A stretch of 64,000 nt of DNA. Source: Pseudomonas sp. Irchel 3A7. GTDB lineage: Bacteria > Pseudomonadota > Gammaproteobacteria > Pseudomonadales > Pseudomonadaceae. The stretch is taken from NCBI RefSeq assembly GCF_900187565.1, contig NZ_FYED01000006.1:1-64000 (forward strand). The letters are read 5' to 3'. Below, one piece after another: positions 52,203-63,296 of the stretch (positions are counted from its first letter, which is position 1; the number at the start of each line of letters is the position of its first letter). A program made the translations under genes and the position numbers. The notes under the pieces are model-generated. The model made no database searches. It saw only the letters and a list, made by a program, of their open reading frames with translations, and was not told the DNA's origin.

Positions 52203-54200
52203 ATGACTGCTGAAAAACCGACTGAGTTGAGCTACAACCCGCACATTCCGCTGTCTCAGGCGTTGCTGCTGCCGCGAATCGTGATTGAAAACACCATGCC
52301 GACCCTCGAAGGCGGGCAGTTTGCCGTCAAGGCTGTTGTGGGCCAGGACGTGGTGGTGACCAGCAAGGTGTTTGCCGACGGTCACGACAAGCTCGCCGTG
52401 CGCGTGCGTTGGCGTGCCGATGGCGAGGAGGTCTGGCATAGCGAAGTCATGGCCGATCTGGGCAATAACGGCTGGCAAGGCGCGTTCCGCGTCGAGGAGC
52501 AGGGCCGCTGTGTGTTCTGTATCGAAGCCTGGATCGATCAGTTCGCCAGCTTCCGCTATGAGCTGGAAAAAAAGCACCTGGCCGCCGTGTCCGTCAGCCT
52601 GGAACTGCAGGAAGGCCGCCTTCAGGTTCAACAAGCCGCCGATCGGGCGGAAGGACCGCTGCGCGAACAACTGGCCGCGTTGCACCATGAACTGTCCGGG
52701 CTGCTGGAAACCGAGCAGGTCGCCCTGTTTCTGCACCAACGTAGCGCCGACCTGATGGCCCAGGCCGATCTGCGCGCTTACCTGAGCCTGAGTCCCGAGT
52801 TCCCGGTGGATGTCGAGCGTACACTGGCACAGTTTGCCAGTTGGTATGAGTTGTTTCCGCGTTCGATCACCGACGATCCGGCGCGGCACGGTACGTTCAA
52901 CGATGTGCATTCGCGGTTGCCGATGATTCAGGACATGGGTTTCGACGTCTTGTATTTTCCGCCGATCCACCCGATTGGCCGCAGCTATCGCAAAGGCCCG
53001 AACAATTCCCTGACGGCAGGTCCGGATGATCCGGGCAGCCCTTATGCCATCGGTAGCGAGGAGGGCGGGCACGAGGCGATTCATTCGGAACTGGGCACTC
53101 GCGAAGACTTCCGTCGCCTGGTGGCCGCCGCCGCCGACCATGGTCTGGAGATCGCTCTCGATTTCGCCATCCAGTGTTCCCAGGACCATCCCTGGTTGCA
53201 GCAGCATCCTGGCTGGTTCAACTGGCGCCCGGACGGCACGATCAAATACGCGGAGAACCCGCCGAAGAAATACCAGGACATCGTCAACGTCGACTTTTAT
53301 GCCGTCGAGGCGATCCCGAGCCTGTGGGTCGAGTTGCGCGATATCGTCGTTGGTTGGGTCCTTGAGGGCGTGAAGCTGTTTCGTGTCGACAATCCGCACA
53401 CCAAGCCGCTGCCGTTCTGGCAATGGCTGATCGCCGACGTGCGGGCGCTGTATCCCGACGTCATCTTCCTCGCCGAAGCCTTCACCACGCCGGCGATGAT
53501 GGCGCGCCTGGGCAAGGTCGGTTATTCCCAGAGCTACACCTACTTCACCTGGCGCAACACCAAACAGGAGTTGGCGACCTACTTCACCGAGCTCAACGAA
53601 TCGCCGTGGCGCGAGTGTTATCGGCCGAACTTTTTCGTCAACACGCCGGACATCAACCCGGCCTTCCTGCATGAGTCCGGGCGCCCGGGGTTTCTGATCC
53701 GCGCGGCGCTGGCGACCATGGGTTCCGGTTTGTGGGGCATGTATTCCGGGTTTGAACTGTGCGAAGCGGCACCGATACCGGGCAAGGAGGAATACCTCAA
53801 CTCGGAGAAGTACGAGATCCGCCCAAGGGACTTCACCGCGCCGGGCAACATCGTTGCCGAGATCGCCCAGCTCAACCGCATCCGTCGGCAGAACCCGGCG
53901 CTGCACACGCACCTGGGGCTGAAAATCTACAACGCCTGGAATGACAACATCCTGTACTTCGGCAAGCGCAGCGCCGACGGCAGCAACTTTATCCTGGTGG
54001 CGGTCAGCCTCGACCCGCATAACGTTCAGGAGGCGAATTTCGAATTGCCGCTGTGGGAAATGGGCCTGCCCGATGATGCCAGCACCCACGGTGAAGACTT
54101 GATGAATGGCCATCGCTGGACCTGGCACGGCAAGTACCAGTTCATGCGGATCGACCCGGCGTACCAGCCGTTCGGGATTTGGCGGATTACAACCTCTTAG
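52203..54200 (+). CDS. glgE: Maltosyltransferase GlgE (alpha-1,4-glucan:maltose-1-phosphate)
   Basis: The 665-residue protein is GlgE of the GH13 family. It has an N-terminal beta domain (GQDVVVTSKVFADGHDKLAV) and a helical insertion. The barrel has FDVLYFPPIHPIGRSYRKGPNN, the nucleophile Asp in VKLFRVDNPHTKPLPFW, the acid/base Glu in IFLAEAFTTP, and the final GLWGMYSGFEL block. It moves maltose from maltose-1-phosphate onto alpha-glucan. With the maltokinase-TreS fusion and GlgB downstream it forms the GlgE pathway linking trehalose and glucan. AAGGAG precedes the ATG at 52203; the GTG at 52119 is not supported. A REPIN follows. Confidence 0.95.
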   Translation: MTAEKPTELSYNPHIPLSQALLLPRIVIENTMPTLEGGQFAVKAVVGQDVVVTSKVFADGHDKLAVRVRWRADGEEVWHSEVMADLGNNGWQGAFRVEEQGRCVFCIEAWIDQFASFRYELEKKHLAAVSVSLELQEGRLQVQQAADRAEGPLREQLAALHHELSGLLETEQVALFLHQRSADLMAQADLRAYLSLSPEFPVDVERTLAQFASWYELFPRSITDDPARHGTFNDVHSRLPMIQDMGFDVLYFPPIHPIGRSYRKGPNNSLTAGPDDPGSPYAIGSEEGGHEAIHSELGTREDFRRLVAAAADHGLEIALDFAIQCSQDHPWLQQHPGWFNWRPDGTIKYAENPPKKYQDIVNVDFYAVEAIPSLWVELRDIVVGWVLEGVKLFRVDNPHTKPLPFWQWLIADVRALYPDVIFLAEAFTTPAMMARLGKVGYSQSYTYFTWRNTKQELATYFTELNESPWRECYRPNFFVNTPDINPAFLHESGRPGFLIRAALATMGSGLWGMYSGFELCEAAPIPGKEEYLNSEKYEIRPRDFTAPGNIVAEIAQLNRIRRQNPALHTHLGLKIYNAWNDNILYFGKRSADGSNFILVAVSLDPHNVQEANFELPLWEMGLPDDASTHGEDLMNGHRWTWHGKYQFMRIDPAYQPFGIWRITTS

Positions 54201-54233
54201 ATACTCCGCTCGCTCCTGTGGGAATCGGATTTT

Positions 54234-54352
54234 GTGGCGAGGGAGCTTGCTCCCGCTGGAGCGCGTAGCGGTCCCTGTTTCTTCAGGAAGATGGGTATTC
54301 ATAGGTTTGCGACTGCTTCGCAGTCGAGCGGGAGCAAGCTCCCTCGCCACAA
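54234..54352. repeat. REPIN of the GGCGAGGGAGCTTGCTCCC family inside the glg/tre operon
   Basis: TGGCGAGGGAGCTTGCTCCC at 54235 and its complement ending near 54350 flank a spacer with GAGCGCGTAGCGG. It fills most of the 200-nt gap between glgE and treS. Confidence 0.92.
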
Positions 54353-54400
54353 AGGCTCCCATTCCAACGGGGCTTACTTCGAATTCAACAGGAGTTTCAA

Positions 54401-57400
54401 ATGGCGAAGAAACCCAAGGCAGCCACGTTCATCAAGGACCCGCTCTGGTACAAGGACGCGGTCATCTATCAAGTTCACGTCAAATCCTATTTCGATTCCA
54501 ATAACGACGGTATCGGCGACTTTCCCGGCCTGATTGCCAAACTCGACTACATCGCCGATCTGGGCGTCAATACCATCTGGCTCTTGCCGTTCTACCCCTC
54601 GCCACGCCGCGACGACGGCTACGACATTGCCGAATACCGTGGCGTGCACAGCGACTACGGCACCATGGCCGATGCCAAGCGCTTTATCGCCGAGGCGCAC
54701 AAGCGTGGTTTGCGGGTGATTACCGAGCTGGTCATCAACCACACCTCCGATCAGCACGCCTGGTTCCAGCGCGCGCGCAAGGCCAAGAAAGGGTCGGCGG
54801 CGCGGGATTTCTATGTGTGGTCCGATGACGACCAAAAGTACGATGGCACCCGCATCATTTTTCTCGATACCGAAAAGTCCAACTGGACCTGGGACCCAGT
54901 GGCCGGCCAGTACTTCTGGCACCGCTTTTATTCCCATCAGCCGGACCTGAATTTCGATAACCCGCAGGTCATGAAAGCCGTGCTGTCGGTGATGCGCTAC
55001 TGGCTCGACATGGGCATCGACGGTTTGCGCCTGGACGCGATCCCGTACCTGATCGAGCGCGACGGCACCAACAACGAGAACCTGCCGGAGACCCACGACG
55101 TCCTCAAGCAGATCCGCGCCGAAATCGACGCGAACTACCCTGACCGCATGCTGCTGGCCGAGGCCAATCAATGGCCGGAAGACACGCAGCTGTATTTTGG
55201 TAAAACAGAGAGCGGTGACACCGACAAAAAAGGCCTCAACGGCGACGAATGCCACATGGCCTTCCACTTCCCGCTGATGCCGCGCATGTACATGGCGCTG
55301 GCCCAGGAAGACCGCTTCCCGATCACCGACATTCTGCGCCAGACCCCGGAGATCCCGGCCAATTGCCAGTGGGCGATCTTCTTGCGCAACCACGATGAGC
55401 TGACCCTGGAAATGGTCACCGACAAGGAGCGTGACTATCTATGGAATTACTATGCGGCCGACCGTCGGGCGCGGATCAACCTCGGGATTCGCCGGCGCCT
55501 GGCGCCGTTGATGGAGCGCGACCGTCGCCGCGTGGAATTGCTCAACAGCCTGCTGCTGTCGATGCCCGGCACGCCGACCCTGTATTACGGCGATGAAATC
55601 GGCATGGGCGATAACATTTACCTCGGCGACCGCGATGGCGTGCGTACGCCGATGCAATGGTCCATCGACCGTAACGGCGGTTTCTCCCGCGCCGATCCGG
55701 CCAGCCTGGTGTTGCCGCCGATCATGGACCCGCAATACGGATACCTGTCGGTCAACGTCGAGACCCAGGCCGGCGACCCGCATTCGCTGCTCAACTGGAC
55801 CCGGCGCATGCTCGCGGTGCGCAAGCAATCCAAGGCCTTCGGTCGTGGCACCTTGAAAATGCTGTCGCCGACCAATCGCCGGGTATTGGCGTATACCCGG
55901 GAATACACCGCAGCCGATGGCAAACACGAAATCATTCTGTGCGTGGCCAACGTTTCGCGCAGCGCACAAGCCGTGGAGCTGGACCTGGCGGCGTACGTCG
56001 GCATGGTGCCGGTGGAGATGCTCGGCGGTAATGCCTTCCCGCCCATCGGCCAGTTGAATTTCCTCCTGACTCTGGCGCCTTACGGGTTCTATTGGTTTGG
56101 CCTCGCCGCCGAGAACCAGATGCCGAACTGGCACGTGGAGCCGGCGCAAAGCCTGCCGGACTTCACCACGCTGGTGCTGAAAAAACGCATGGAAGAACTG
56201 CTCGAGGCACCGTCACGTCACACCCTGGAGCAGGGCATCCTGCCGAACTGGTTGCAAAACCGTCGCTGGTTCGCCGGCAAGGACGCCGCCATCGAACAGG
56301 TCAACCTGGCCTACGGCGTGCGTTTCGGTGATGCGCAACACCCGGTGTTGTTGAGTGAGATCGAAGTGACCAGCGCCGGCCAGACCAGCCGGTATCAACT
56401 GCCGTTCGGTTTTATTGCAGAAGATCAGGTCGGTACCGCGTTGCCGCAGCAGCTTGCTCTTTCAAGGGTGCGCCGCGGCCCTCAGGTCGGTTTGATCACC
56501 GATGCGTTCAGCCTGGAAAACTTTATACGCGCGGTGTTGCAGGGCATGCACAACAACACGGTGCTGCCTTCCGATGGCGGCGAGATCCGTTTCGAACCCA
56601 CCGCCGAGCTGGCCAGACTGGGCCTGACGGCGGAGTCGGAGGTGCGTTATCTGTCGGCCGAGCAATCCAACAGCTCGGTGGTGGTCGGCAACAGCCTGGT
56701 GCTGAAACTGATCCGCAAGGTCGCGTCGGGTGTGCACCCGGAACTGGAAATGAGTGCGTACCTGACGAACGCCGGTTTCCGCCATATCTCGCCGCTGCTG
56801 GGCTCAGTGGTACGTCGCGACGGGGCTGGCGAAGACAATCTGCTGATGATCGCCCAAGGCTACCTGAGTAATCAGGGCGATGCCTGGGAGTGGACGCAGA
56901 ACAACCTCGAACGGGCATTGCGCGACGAGTTGGCCGATGCCATGTCCGAGCAGGAACAGCACTACAACGCGCTTGGCGAGTTGAGGGATTTCGCCGGCAT
57001 GCTCGGCCAGCGCCTGGGGGAAATGCATCAAGTGCTGGCGGCGCCGAGCGACAACCCGGACTTCGCCCCGCAAATCACCACGCAAAAAGATGCGCTGGCG
57101 ACCGCCAAAGATGTCGTGGCACAAATCGAACATGCGTTGAAGTTGCTCAAACAGCATCAAAACGAACTGAACCCGGCGGACAAAACCCTGGTCAGCAAGA
57201 TACTGGACAACAAAAAAGCCATCCTCAGCCATGTGCAGGCGTTGGCGAAACAGACTGCCGGGGGCTTGCGCATTCGGGTGCACGGCGATTTGCATTTGGG
57301 CCAGGTGCTGGTGATCAAGGGTGATGCCTACCTGATCGATTTCGAAGGCGAGCCGGCGCGCCCCTTGCACGAACGTCGGGGCAAACACAGCCCGTACAAA

Positions 57401-57757
57401 GATGTCAGCGGTGTGCTGCGTTCCTTCGACTATGCGGCGGCAATGGCGATCAACGTGCACAACGTCGACACCACCGAAGGCGCACAAGCCGCTCGCCAGC
57501 GCGTTGCCGATCGATATTTAAATGAAGCAAAACATGCATTTGTGGTCGCTTATCGGCAATCGGCAGCTACGCTTGGCCATGCATGGCAAGATCCTGAGGG
57601 CGAGGACGCCGCGCTGGCGTTGTTCGGCCTGGAGAAGGCAGCGTATGAAGTGGCCTATGAGGCAGAGAATCGCCCCACCTGGCTCACCGTGCCGTTGCAC
57701 GGTCTGTACGGGTTATTGAGTGGGCTCAAACCCTTTTCCGATCTTGGTGGAGAGTAG
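54401..57757 (+). CDS. treS: Trehalose synthase fused to maltokinase (TreS-Mak)
   Basis: The 1118-residue protein joins two enzymes. Residues about 15-560 are TreS (GH13): [13 protein letters not shown] near the start, nucleophile in [10 protein letters not shown], acid/base in [13 protein letters not shown], and [13 protein letters not shown]. From about 600 to 1118 is maltokinase with the catalytic [12 protein letters not shown] and [16 protein letters not shown]. It interconverts maltose and trehalose and phosphorylates maltose for GlgE. AGGAG precedes the ATG. The stop is 2 nt from glgB. The fusion is common in Pseudomonas. Confidence 0.95.
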   Translation: MAKKPKAATFIKDPLWYKDAVIYQVHVKSYFDSNNDGIGDFPGLIAKLDYIADLGVNTIWLLPFYPSPRRDDGYDIAEYRGVHSDYGTMADAKRFIAEAHKRGLRVITELVINHTSDQHAWFQRARKAKKGSAARDFYVWSDDDQKYDGTRIIFLDTEKSNWTWDPVAGQYFWHRFYSHQPDLNFDNPQVMKAVLSVMRYWLDMGIDGLRLDAIPYLIERDGTNNENLPETHDVLKQIRAEIDANYPDRMLLAEANQWPEDTQLYFGKTESGDTDKKGLNGDECHMAFHFPLMPRMYMALAQEDRFPITDILRQTPEIPANCQWAIFLRNHDELTLEMVTDKERDYLWNYYAADRRARINLGIRRRLAPLMERDRRRVELLNSLLLSMPGTPTLYYGDEIGMGDNIYLGDRDGVRTPMQWSIDRNGGFSRADPASLVLPPIMDPQYGYLSVNVETQAGDPHSLLNWTRRMLAVRKQSKAFGRGTLKMLSPTNRRVLAYTREYTAADGKHEIILCVANVSRSAQAVELDLAAYVGMVPVEMLGGNAFPPIGQLNFLLTLAPYGFYWFGLAAENQMPNWHVEPAQSLPDFTTLVLKKRMEELLEAPSRHTLEQGILPNWLQNRRWFAGKDAAIEQVNLAYGVRFGDAQHPVLLSEIEVTSAGQTSRYQLPFGFIAEDQVGTALPQQLALSRVRRGPQVGLITDAFSLENFIRAVLQGMHNNTVLPSDGGEIRFEPTAELARLGLTAESEVRYLSAEQSNSSVVVGNSLVLKLIRKVASGVHPELEMSAYLTNAGFRHISPLLGSVVRRDGAGEDNLLMIAQGYLSNQGDAWEWTQNNLERALRDELADAMSEQEQHYNALGELRDFAGMLGQRLGEMHQVLAAPSDNPDFAPQITTQKDALATAKDVVAQIEHALKLLKQHQNELNPADKTLVSKILDNKKAILSHVQALAKQTAGGLRIRVHGDLHLGQVLVIKGDAYLIDFEGEPARPLHERRGKHSPYKDVSGVLRSFDYAAAMAINVHNVDTTEGAQAARQRVADRYLNEAKHAFVVAYRQSAATLGHAWQDPEGEDAALALFGLEKAAYEVAYEAENRPTWLTVPLHGLYGLLSGLKPFSDLGGE

Positions 57758-57759
57758 TC

Positions 57760-59994
57760 ATGAGTTTCTCGAACAAGGAACAGGGTCATCATCACAAAGA
57801 AGCACTGTTGCCCAGGGCACGGGATATCGATGCCCTGGTGCGCGCCGAGCATCACGACCCCTTTGCAATTCTCGGCCCCCACGGCGATGGTGCCGGCGGA
57901 CAGTATATTCGGGCTTACCTGCCGGACGCCTTGAGCGTACAAGTGGTGGCGAGGGACTCCGGGGAAGAACTCGGCAACCTTGAAGTCACCCAGACACCTG
58001 GACTGTTCGTAGGTCACTTCGACCGGGCGCAGTCCTATCAGCTGCGCACCCGTTGGGCCGGTGGTGAACAGCTGTCCGAAGACCCCTACAGTTTTGGCCC
58101 GCTGCTCGGCGAGATGGACTTGTATCTGTTTGCCGAAGGCAATCACCGGGACCTGAGCAGTTGCCTCGGCGCGCAACTGAAAACGGTCGACGGTGTCGAC
58201 GGCGTGCGTTTCGCCGTATGGGCGCCAAATGCGAGAAGGGTGTCGGTGGTCGGTGACTTCAACAACTGGGACGGTCGCCGGCATCCCATGCGCCTGCGTC
58301 ATCCCACCGGGGTCTGGGAAATATTCATTCCCCGCCTGCAGGCCGGGGAGGCCTATAAATACGAGATCCTCGGTGCGCACGGCATTCTGCCACTCAAGGC
58401 CGACCCGATGGCGCTGGCCACTTCACTGCCGCCGGACACCGCCTCGAAAGTCGCCTCACCGCTGAAGATCGACTGGCAGGACCAGGACTGGATGCAGTCC
58501 CGTGGTGAACGGCAACGTCCGACGGCGCCACTGTCGATATACGAACTGCACGCCGGATCCTGGCAATGCGAACTGGACGATCTGGGTGAAGTGGCCCGCC
58601 AGTACACCTGGCCTGAACTGGCCGAGCGGTTGATCCCGTATGTGAAGGAACTGGGTTTCACCCACATCGAACTGATGCCGATCATGGAGCACCCGTTCGG
58701 GGGTTCGTGGGGTTATCAACTGCTGTCGCAATTCGCCACCAGCGCGCGCTACGGCAGCGGCGATGAATTCGCGGCCTTCGTCAATGCCTGCCACCAGGCT
58801 GAAATCGGCGTGATTCTCGACTGGGTACCGGCACATTTCCCGACCGATATCCATGGGTTGGCCCAGTTCGACGGCACCGCGCTGTACGAATACGGTAACC
58901 CGCAGGAAGGCTTTCATCAGGACTGGGACACGCTGATCTATAACCTGGGGCGCACCGAGGTGCACGGCTACATGCTGGCCTCGGCGCTGCACTGGCTCAA
59001 GCATTTTCACGTCGACGGCCTGCGGGTCGATGCGGTGGCGTCGATGCTGTACCGCGATTACTCGCGCAAGGCTGGCGAATGGGTACCGAACCGCCACGGC
59101 GGTCGGGAAAACCTCGAAGCCATCGACTTCCTGCGTCATCTGAACGACGTGGTCGCCCTGGAGGCGCCGGGTGCGCTGGTGATCGCCGAGGAATCCACGG
59201 CATGGCCAGGCGTCAGCCAGAGTACGCAACAGGGTGGCCTGGGCTTCGCCTACAAATGGAACATGGGCTGGATGCACGATTCGCTGCATTACATCCAGCA
59301 GGATCCGGTGTACCGCGCCCATCACCACAACGAACTGAGTTTCGGCCTGGTGTACGCCTGGTCCGAGCGTTTCATCCTGCCGATCTCTCACGATGAAGTG
59401 GTGCACGGCAAGCATTCGCTGATCGACAAGATGCCCGGCGACCGCTGGCAGAAGTTCGCCAACCTGCGGGCCTACCTGAGCTTCATGTGGGCACATCCGG
59501 GCAAGAAACTGTTGTTCATGGGGTGCGAGTTCGGCCAGTGGCGCGAGTGGAACCACGACCAGCAACTGGACTGGTACTTGCTGCAATACTCGGAACACAA
59601 GGGCGTGCAGAAACTGGTCGGCGACCTCAATCGTCTGTACCGGGAAGAGCCGGCGTTGCACGAACAGGACGACGTACCGCAAGGTTTCCAGTGGCTGATT
59701 GGCGACGATGCGATCAACAGCGTCTACGCCTGGCTGCGCTGGAGCAAGGAAGGTCGGCCGGTGCTGGTGGTGGCCAACTTCACCCCGGTGCCCCGTGAGG
59801 CGTATCGGGTCGGCGTGCCGTTTGCCGGGCGCTGGACCGAGTTGCTCAACAGCGATTCGTCGACCTATGCCGGTTCCAACTATGGCAATAGCGGCGGGGC
59901 GTCGACCGAGGAAGCGCCGAGCCATGGCCAGGCGTTGTCGCTGGTGCTGAATCTGCCGCCGTTGGCGGTGTTGATGCTCAGTCCGGAGGGTTGA
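57760..59994 (+). CDS. glgB: 1,4-alpha-glucan branching enzyme GlgB
   Basis: The 744-residue protein has two N-terminal beta domains (the second is CBM48-like, with [29 protein letters not shown] sequence; motif WAPNA and FNNWDG). The GH13 barrel shows [23 protein letters not shown], the nucleophile in [15 protein letters not shown], the acid/base in [13 protein letters not shown] and [10 protein letters not shown]. It makes alpha-1,6 branches in glucan elongated by GlgE. GGTGGAGAG precedes the ATG. The last 76 nt of the gene are duplicated in tandem after its stop. Confidence 0.95.
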   Translation: MSFSNKEQGHHHKEALLPRARDIDALVRAEHHDPFAILGPHGDGAGGQYIRAYLPDALSVQVVARDSGEELGNLEVTQTPGLFVGHFDRAQSYQLRTRWAGGEQLSEDPYSFGPLLGEMDLYLFAEGNHRDLSSCLGAQLKTVDGVDGVRFAVWAPNARRVSVVGDFNNWDGRRHPMRLRHPTGVWEIFIPRLQAGEAYKYEILGAHGILPLKADPMALATSLPPDTASKVASPLKIDWQDQDWMQSRGERQRPTAPLSIYELHAGSWQCELDDLGEVARQYTWPELAERLIPYVKELGFTHIELMPIMEHPFGGSWGYQLLSQFATSARYGSGDEFAAFVNACHQAEIGVILDWVPAHFPTDIHGLAQFDGTALYEYGNPQEGFHQDWDTLIYNLGRTEVHGYMLASALHWLKHFHVDGLRVDAVASMLYRDYSRKAGEWVPNRHGGRENLEAIDFLRHLNDVVALEAPGALVIAEESTAWPGVSQSTQQGGLGFAYKWNMGWMHDSLHYIQQDPVYRAHHHNELSFGLVYAWSERFILPISHDEVVHGKHSLIDKMPGDRWQKFANLRAYLSFMWAHPGKKLLFMGCEFGQWREWNHDQQLDWYLLQYSEHKGVQKLVGDLNRLYREEPALHEQDDVPQGFQWLIGDDAINSVYAWLRWSKEGRPVLVVANFTPVPREAYRVGVPFAGRWTELLNSDSSTYAGSNYGNSGGASTEEAPSHGQALSLVLNLPPLAVLMLSPEG

Positions 59995-60202
59995 TCCGAA
60001 ACCTCATCGCTACCTTCGCGAGCAGGCTCGCTCCCACAGGGATCAACCCTGAACCTGTGGGAGCCATGGCCAGGCGTTGTCGCTGGTGCTGAATCTGCCG
60101 CCGTTGGCGGTGTTGATGCTCAGTCCGGAGGGTTGATCCGCAACCTCGTCGCTACCTTCGCGAGCAGGCTCGCTCTCACAGGGATCAACCCTGAACCTGT
60201 GG
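59919..60202. repeat. 142-bp tandem duplication of glgB 3' end plus REP sequence
   Basis: The unit 59919-60060 is repeated at 60061-60202 with about three mismatches. Each unit runs from GAGCCATGGCCAGGCGTTGT through the glgB stop into a REP arm and ends AACCTGTGG. The junction is at GAG, shared between REP and glgB. The second copy of the glgB tail (60061-60136) is an untranslated fragment. Confidence 0.95.
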
Positions 60203-60222
60203 GAGCGAGCCTGCTCGTGAAG
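60157..60222. repeat. REPIN, GTGGGAGCGAGC family, end copy
   Basis: TTCGCGAGCAGGCTCGCTCT from about 60157 and GTGGGAGCGAGCCTGCTCGT at about 60200-60219 are inverted arms with one change each. The copy upstream at 60015-60060 keeps only its left arm and the first bases of the right arm, because the duplication cut it. Confidence 0.88.
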
Positions 60223-60240
60223 GCGTCGGTGTGTGTTCCA

Positions 60241-62889
60241 TCAAAAATCCAGTCTTAGCCCGAGCGTCATCCTGCGTCCATTCAGCGCGTTGCTGTCCAG
60301 CTGGGTATCGTATCCAGCCTCGCCATACAGGCTTAAAGCCTTCGACACTTGCGCGGTCATGCCCATGCTCAGGTCCAGGGTCGTGGACTTCTGCTGCGTG
60401 TCGATCGCCGTGACATTGTTGAACATCACCCGGTCGGTGCCGGACAAGGTATGCCAGACATTGGTTCGCACGTAGGGCAGCAGGGGCATGCCGGCCACCT
60501 GATAAGTGCCGCGCAGCCGGGCGCCGAGGCGAGCCGTTACGCTATTGTCGGAGTCAAAATCGATATCGGCGATGCCATCATTTTTACCCTCCAGCGTGCG
60601 GTGTTGGCTGATCAGCTGTACCTGCGGCTCCAGGATCCAGCCTTGGGAGACCTGCAACGGGTAACCGGCCTCCAACGACAGTGTCGTGGCATGGCCCCGG
60701 GTGTTGAGTTTGATCCCGCGATTGGACTCGCTGTTGATATCCAGGTCCGTCCACATCAGCACGCTGTCGATGTACCCGCCGTAGGGATCGATGAGTGTCC
60801 AGTACAGGCCTGCGCTATCGCCGCGCACTGTGCTTTTGCCGGCGTCGCGATGCTGGAAGCCGCCGGTGAAGCCGTCGATGTCGCTTTGCAAGCGACTGTG
60901 ACCGACGAACACACCTACCTTCCGGGTCTGCCCATCATCGGTGGTCCATCCGTAGAGGTCGCTGCCGACCTGGTAACCCGAAACCGAACCGTCCAGGCGT
61001 GGGTTGACCGTGCCGGCAAAGCTCTGGCGACTGTTGCCGGCATACACCCGACCCCAGCCCGCCGGGAGGGCGCCGTCCTGTTGCTGTTGGTTCTGATCGC
61101 CTTGACGCTCGTGGAAGGTGCCAAGTGCGGCCAGAACCATCTGGTTGACGGCAGGCAGCAGCGCCGAATACACCGCGACTTCCTGACGATAGAGCGGGAT
61201 CGGTGGTTGGCCGGGTTTGGTTTCCGGCAGCTCTGGTAAGTACGGTCCGATCGTGGGCAACTTGATGGGCGCGGGAAGCGTCACGGGCGGGTCTTCCGGT
61301 TCAGGCAAGGGCACGGCTGGGTCTTCCACTCCAGGCAATGGGGTTATCGGTTCGGGCAGGGGTGGCGAAACGACGGCTGAACGCAAATACCAGTTCTGGG
61401 TTGTATCCGGCGTAACGCCACCTTTGAACAGGTAGTAGTCATGTGCCCCTGCGGAAACGGCCCCGGCGGAGGTGAAAACCTGAGCGCCGCCCGTGGCACC
61501 ATTGCGGGCTTCGACCACCAGGATGCCGTTCTGTCGGGTCACATCGCCTGAACCCGCCAGATTGACGATGCTGAGGGTGGTGGAGCCTTGCAGCGTGCCT
61601 CGATCCACCACCAGTTTGTCGCTGGCGGCGTCATCGCTGGCCAGCACGCTATTGAGGTGCAGCTGGCCATTGTCGCCAATGTAATTGCCCGTGACCGTGA
61701 GTTGGTTGCTTGCGCTGGCTGCAGCGCTGCCGCTGGTCATGTCGATCAGGCCCTTGTTGTGCAAGGTGGCGAGTTGAGCGGCGCTGAAAGGGGTGATGCT
61801 GCCTTGGTCGACCCGCAACACACTGCTGCCGTTGATGTTGAACTCACCCGTAGCCGAAACGCTGTCGCCCAGGACGAAATCGCCGTCCAGGTCAAAGTGC
61901 GATCCGTTGTCCAGGTTCACCGTTTCCCAATGGGGATAGCGACCCGGATTGGCGGACCGGCTGTTGTCGAACGTCAGTGTGTCGTTGCCCTGGCCGCCAT
62001 CGATGCTGGACGGGGACGATAAGGTGGTTTCAGTGAGATTGAGCAGCAGCGCTTGATCGTCGCCGGCACCCATCAGGATGGCCGATCGAATAAGCCCGTC
62101 AGTGTTCCATGAGAACAAGTCATCACCGGTACCCCCGCGGACCTGTCCAACGATTTCACCCCCGGTCACCGTGATGAGGTTACCGCCGCCACTGACAATG
62201 ATATTGCCGCCAACCTTACCGCCCTTGATGATGACGTTGTTGTCGTCGGTGCCGGCGTCCAGGTCGCCGACGATCCGCCCACCCAGCATTTCGAACGAGT
62301 TATGGTCCAGGTTCATCGCGACCCGGCCAATCGAACCTTCGCTCATGAGTGCTTGCTCACTGTTTTCAAGGAGGTCAGTGATGGTGCCGGCACTCATGGT
62401 AAAGCTGTCACCGCCATCCCCTTGGTCCAGCGACCTGACGGACCCGCCACTGATAGTGAAACTGTCATTGCCGGTTCCTTGGGTGAAGGTTGTGAGGCTG
62501 GCACCACTGACCTGTGCAGTATCGTTGCCATCGCCCTGGCGGAACGATCCGGTAATGGTGCCATTGAAGAGTTGCGCGATATTTGCGCCGTCGCCCATGT
62601 CCACGGATCCGGCGATGGTGCCGGAGCTCATGTGCAACAGATCGGCGCCAGGGCCAAAGGTGACATCGTCATTGATGATCCCGGTGCCGGCCGCGGGAAA
62701 GGAAAGGCTGTTATTGCCGCCCGTGTCGGTGAGCCCGGGGCTGGTGCCGCTGTCGCAAGTGAAGGTGTCATCACCGGCGGTGGGGACGAGCGTGCAGGCA
62801 GCGTGAGTGGTGAGCGGCCAGCAGATCAGGGCCAACAACCACACGACAGCAAAGCTCAGGTGCTTGAGAGACGAAACGGGTGTGCTCAT
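60241..62889 (-). CDS. Type V autotransporter with repeat passenger
   Basis: The 882-residue precursor has a signal peptide ending THA-ACT. The passenger (about 30-500) opens with about five 19-21-residue repeats (patterns GDGNDTAQVSG, GTGNDSFTISGG, GDGGDSFTMSAG) and continues as a Gly/Asp/Asn-rich beta solenoid. A Pro/Glu-rich linker (about 510-570) follows. The C-terminal translocator barrel (about 600-882) ends in the strand MTLGLRLDF with a terminal Phe. No protease, lipase or RGD motif is visible, so an adhesin-like role is the best guess. GAGGATGG precedes the ATG. A second autotransporter lies upstream in the same direction. Confidence 0.88.
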   Translation of the reverse strand: MSTPVSSLKHLSFAVVWLLALICWPLTTHAACTLVPTAGDDTFTCDSGTSPGLTDTGGNNSLSFPAAGTGIINDDVTFGPGADLLHMSSGTIAGSVDMGDGANIAQLFNGTITGSFRQGDGNDTAQVSGASLTTFTQGTGNDSFTISGGSVRSLDQGDGGDSFTMSAGTITDLLENSEQALMSEGSIGRVAMNLDHNSFEMLGGRIVGDLDAGTDDNNVIIKGGKVGGNIIVSGGGNLITVTGGEIVGQVRGGTGDDLFSWNTDGLIRSAILMGAGDDQALLLNLTETTLSSPSSIDGGQGNDTLTFDNSRSANPGRYPHWETVNLDNGSHFDLDGDFVLGDSVSATGEFNINGSSVLRVDQGSITPFSAAQLATLHNKGLIDMTSGSAAASASNQLTVTGNYIGDNGQLHLNSVLASDDAASDKLVVDRGTLQGSTTLSIVNLAGSGDVTRQNGILVVEARNGATGGAQVFTSAGAVSAGAHDYYLFKGGVTPDTTQNWYLRSAVVSPPLPEPITPLPGVEDPAVPLPEPEDPPVTLPAPIKLPTIGPYLPELPETKPGQPPIPLYRQEVAVYSALLPAVNQMVLAALGTFHERQGDQNQQQQDGALPAGWGRVYAGNSRQSFAGTVNPRLDGSVSGYQVGSDLYGWTTDDGQTRKVGVFVGHSRLQSDIDGFTGGFQHRDAGKSTVRGDSAGLYWTLIDPYGGYIDSVLMWTDLDINSESNRGIKLNTRGHATTLSLEAGYPLQVSQGWILEPQVQLISQHRTLEGKNDGIADIDFDSDNSVTARLGARLRGTYQVAGMPLLPYVRTNVWHTLSGTDRVMFNNVTAIDTQQKSTTLDLSMGMTAQVSKALSLYGEAGYDTQLDSNALNGRRMTLGLRLDF

Positions 62890-63296
62890 GATCCATCCTC
62901 GCTCGATAGGACGCGCCGGCCCCGCACCTGCGGGGCGGACCATGGCAACGTCAAGAGCGATACGGATCAGGGACTACGGGTTTCCTGCGTCGGAAAACAT
63001 CGGGCAATGCAAGCTGTTGGCATGGCTTATTCGACCGCACATCACGATGCACAGTGCTTTTTCCACGGTATCAACAGGTGGGTTGAGGCGCTACTGTCAG
63101 AAATAACAGGTGTTGAGGGGTGATCAGCCGAGGGTTTGCATGCGGACTGTTGATGTTGAGTCTGCAGGGCTGATCCGAAACCGCGTCGCTATCTTCGCGA
63201 GCAGGCTCGCTCCCACAGGGATCACCGTGAAACCTGTGGGAGCGAGCCTGCTCGCGAAAGCGTCATACCAGACAACACAACTCTTGAGGTTTTAAT
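62890..63296. other. Spacer between the two autotransporter genes
   Basis: These 407 nt hold the promoter of the first autotransporter and a short-loop REPIN (63193-63262). No small gene with a ribosome-binding site was seen. No sigma or operator motif could be assigned. Confidence 0.5.
63193..63262. repeat. REPIN, GTGGGAGCGAGC family, short loop
   Basis: TATCTTCGCGAGCAGGCTCG at 63191 and its complement ending at about 63260 are inverted arms. The loop (GGATCACCGTGAAAC) resembles that of the copy near 60157. Confidence 0.92.

Noticed and set aside
52125..54362. 745-codon antisense frame over glgE
   Set aside because: Shadow of a confirmed GlgE gene. Its supposed N-terminus is a translated REP element (VARELAPARLRS).
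3370..63262. Recurrent palindromes as a possible CRISPR array
   Set aside because: The copies are scattered over 60 kb, paired as inverted repeats with homologous spacers, and there are no cas genes. They are REPINs.
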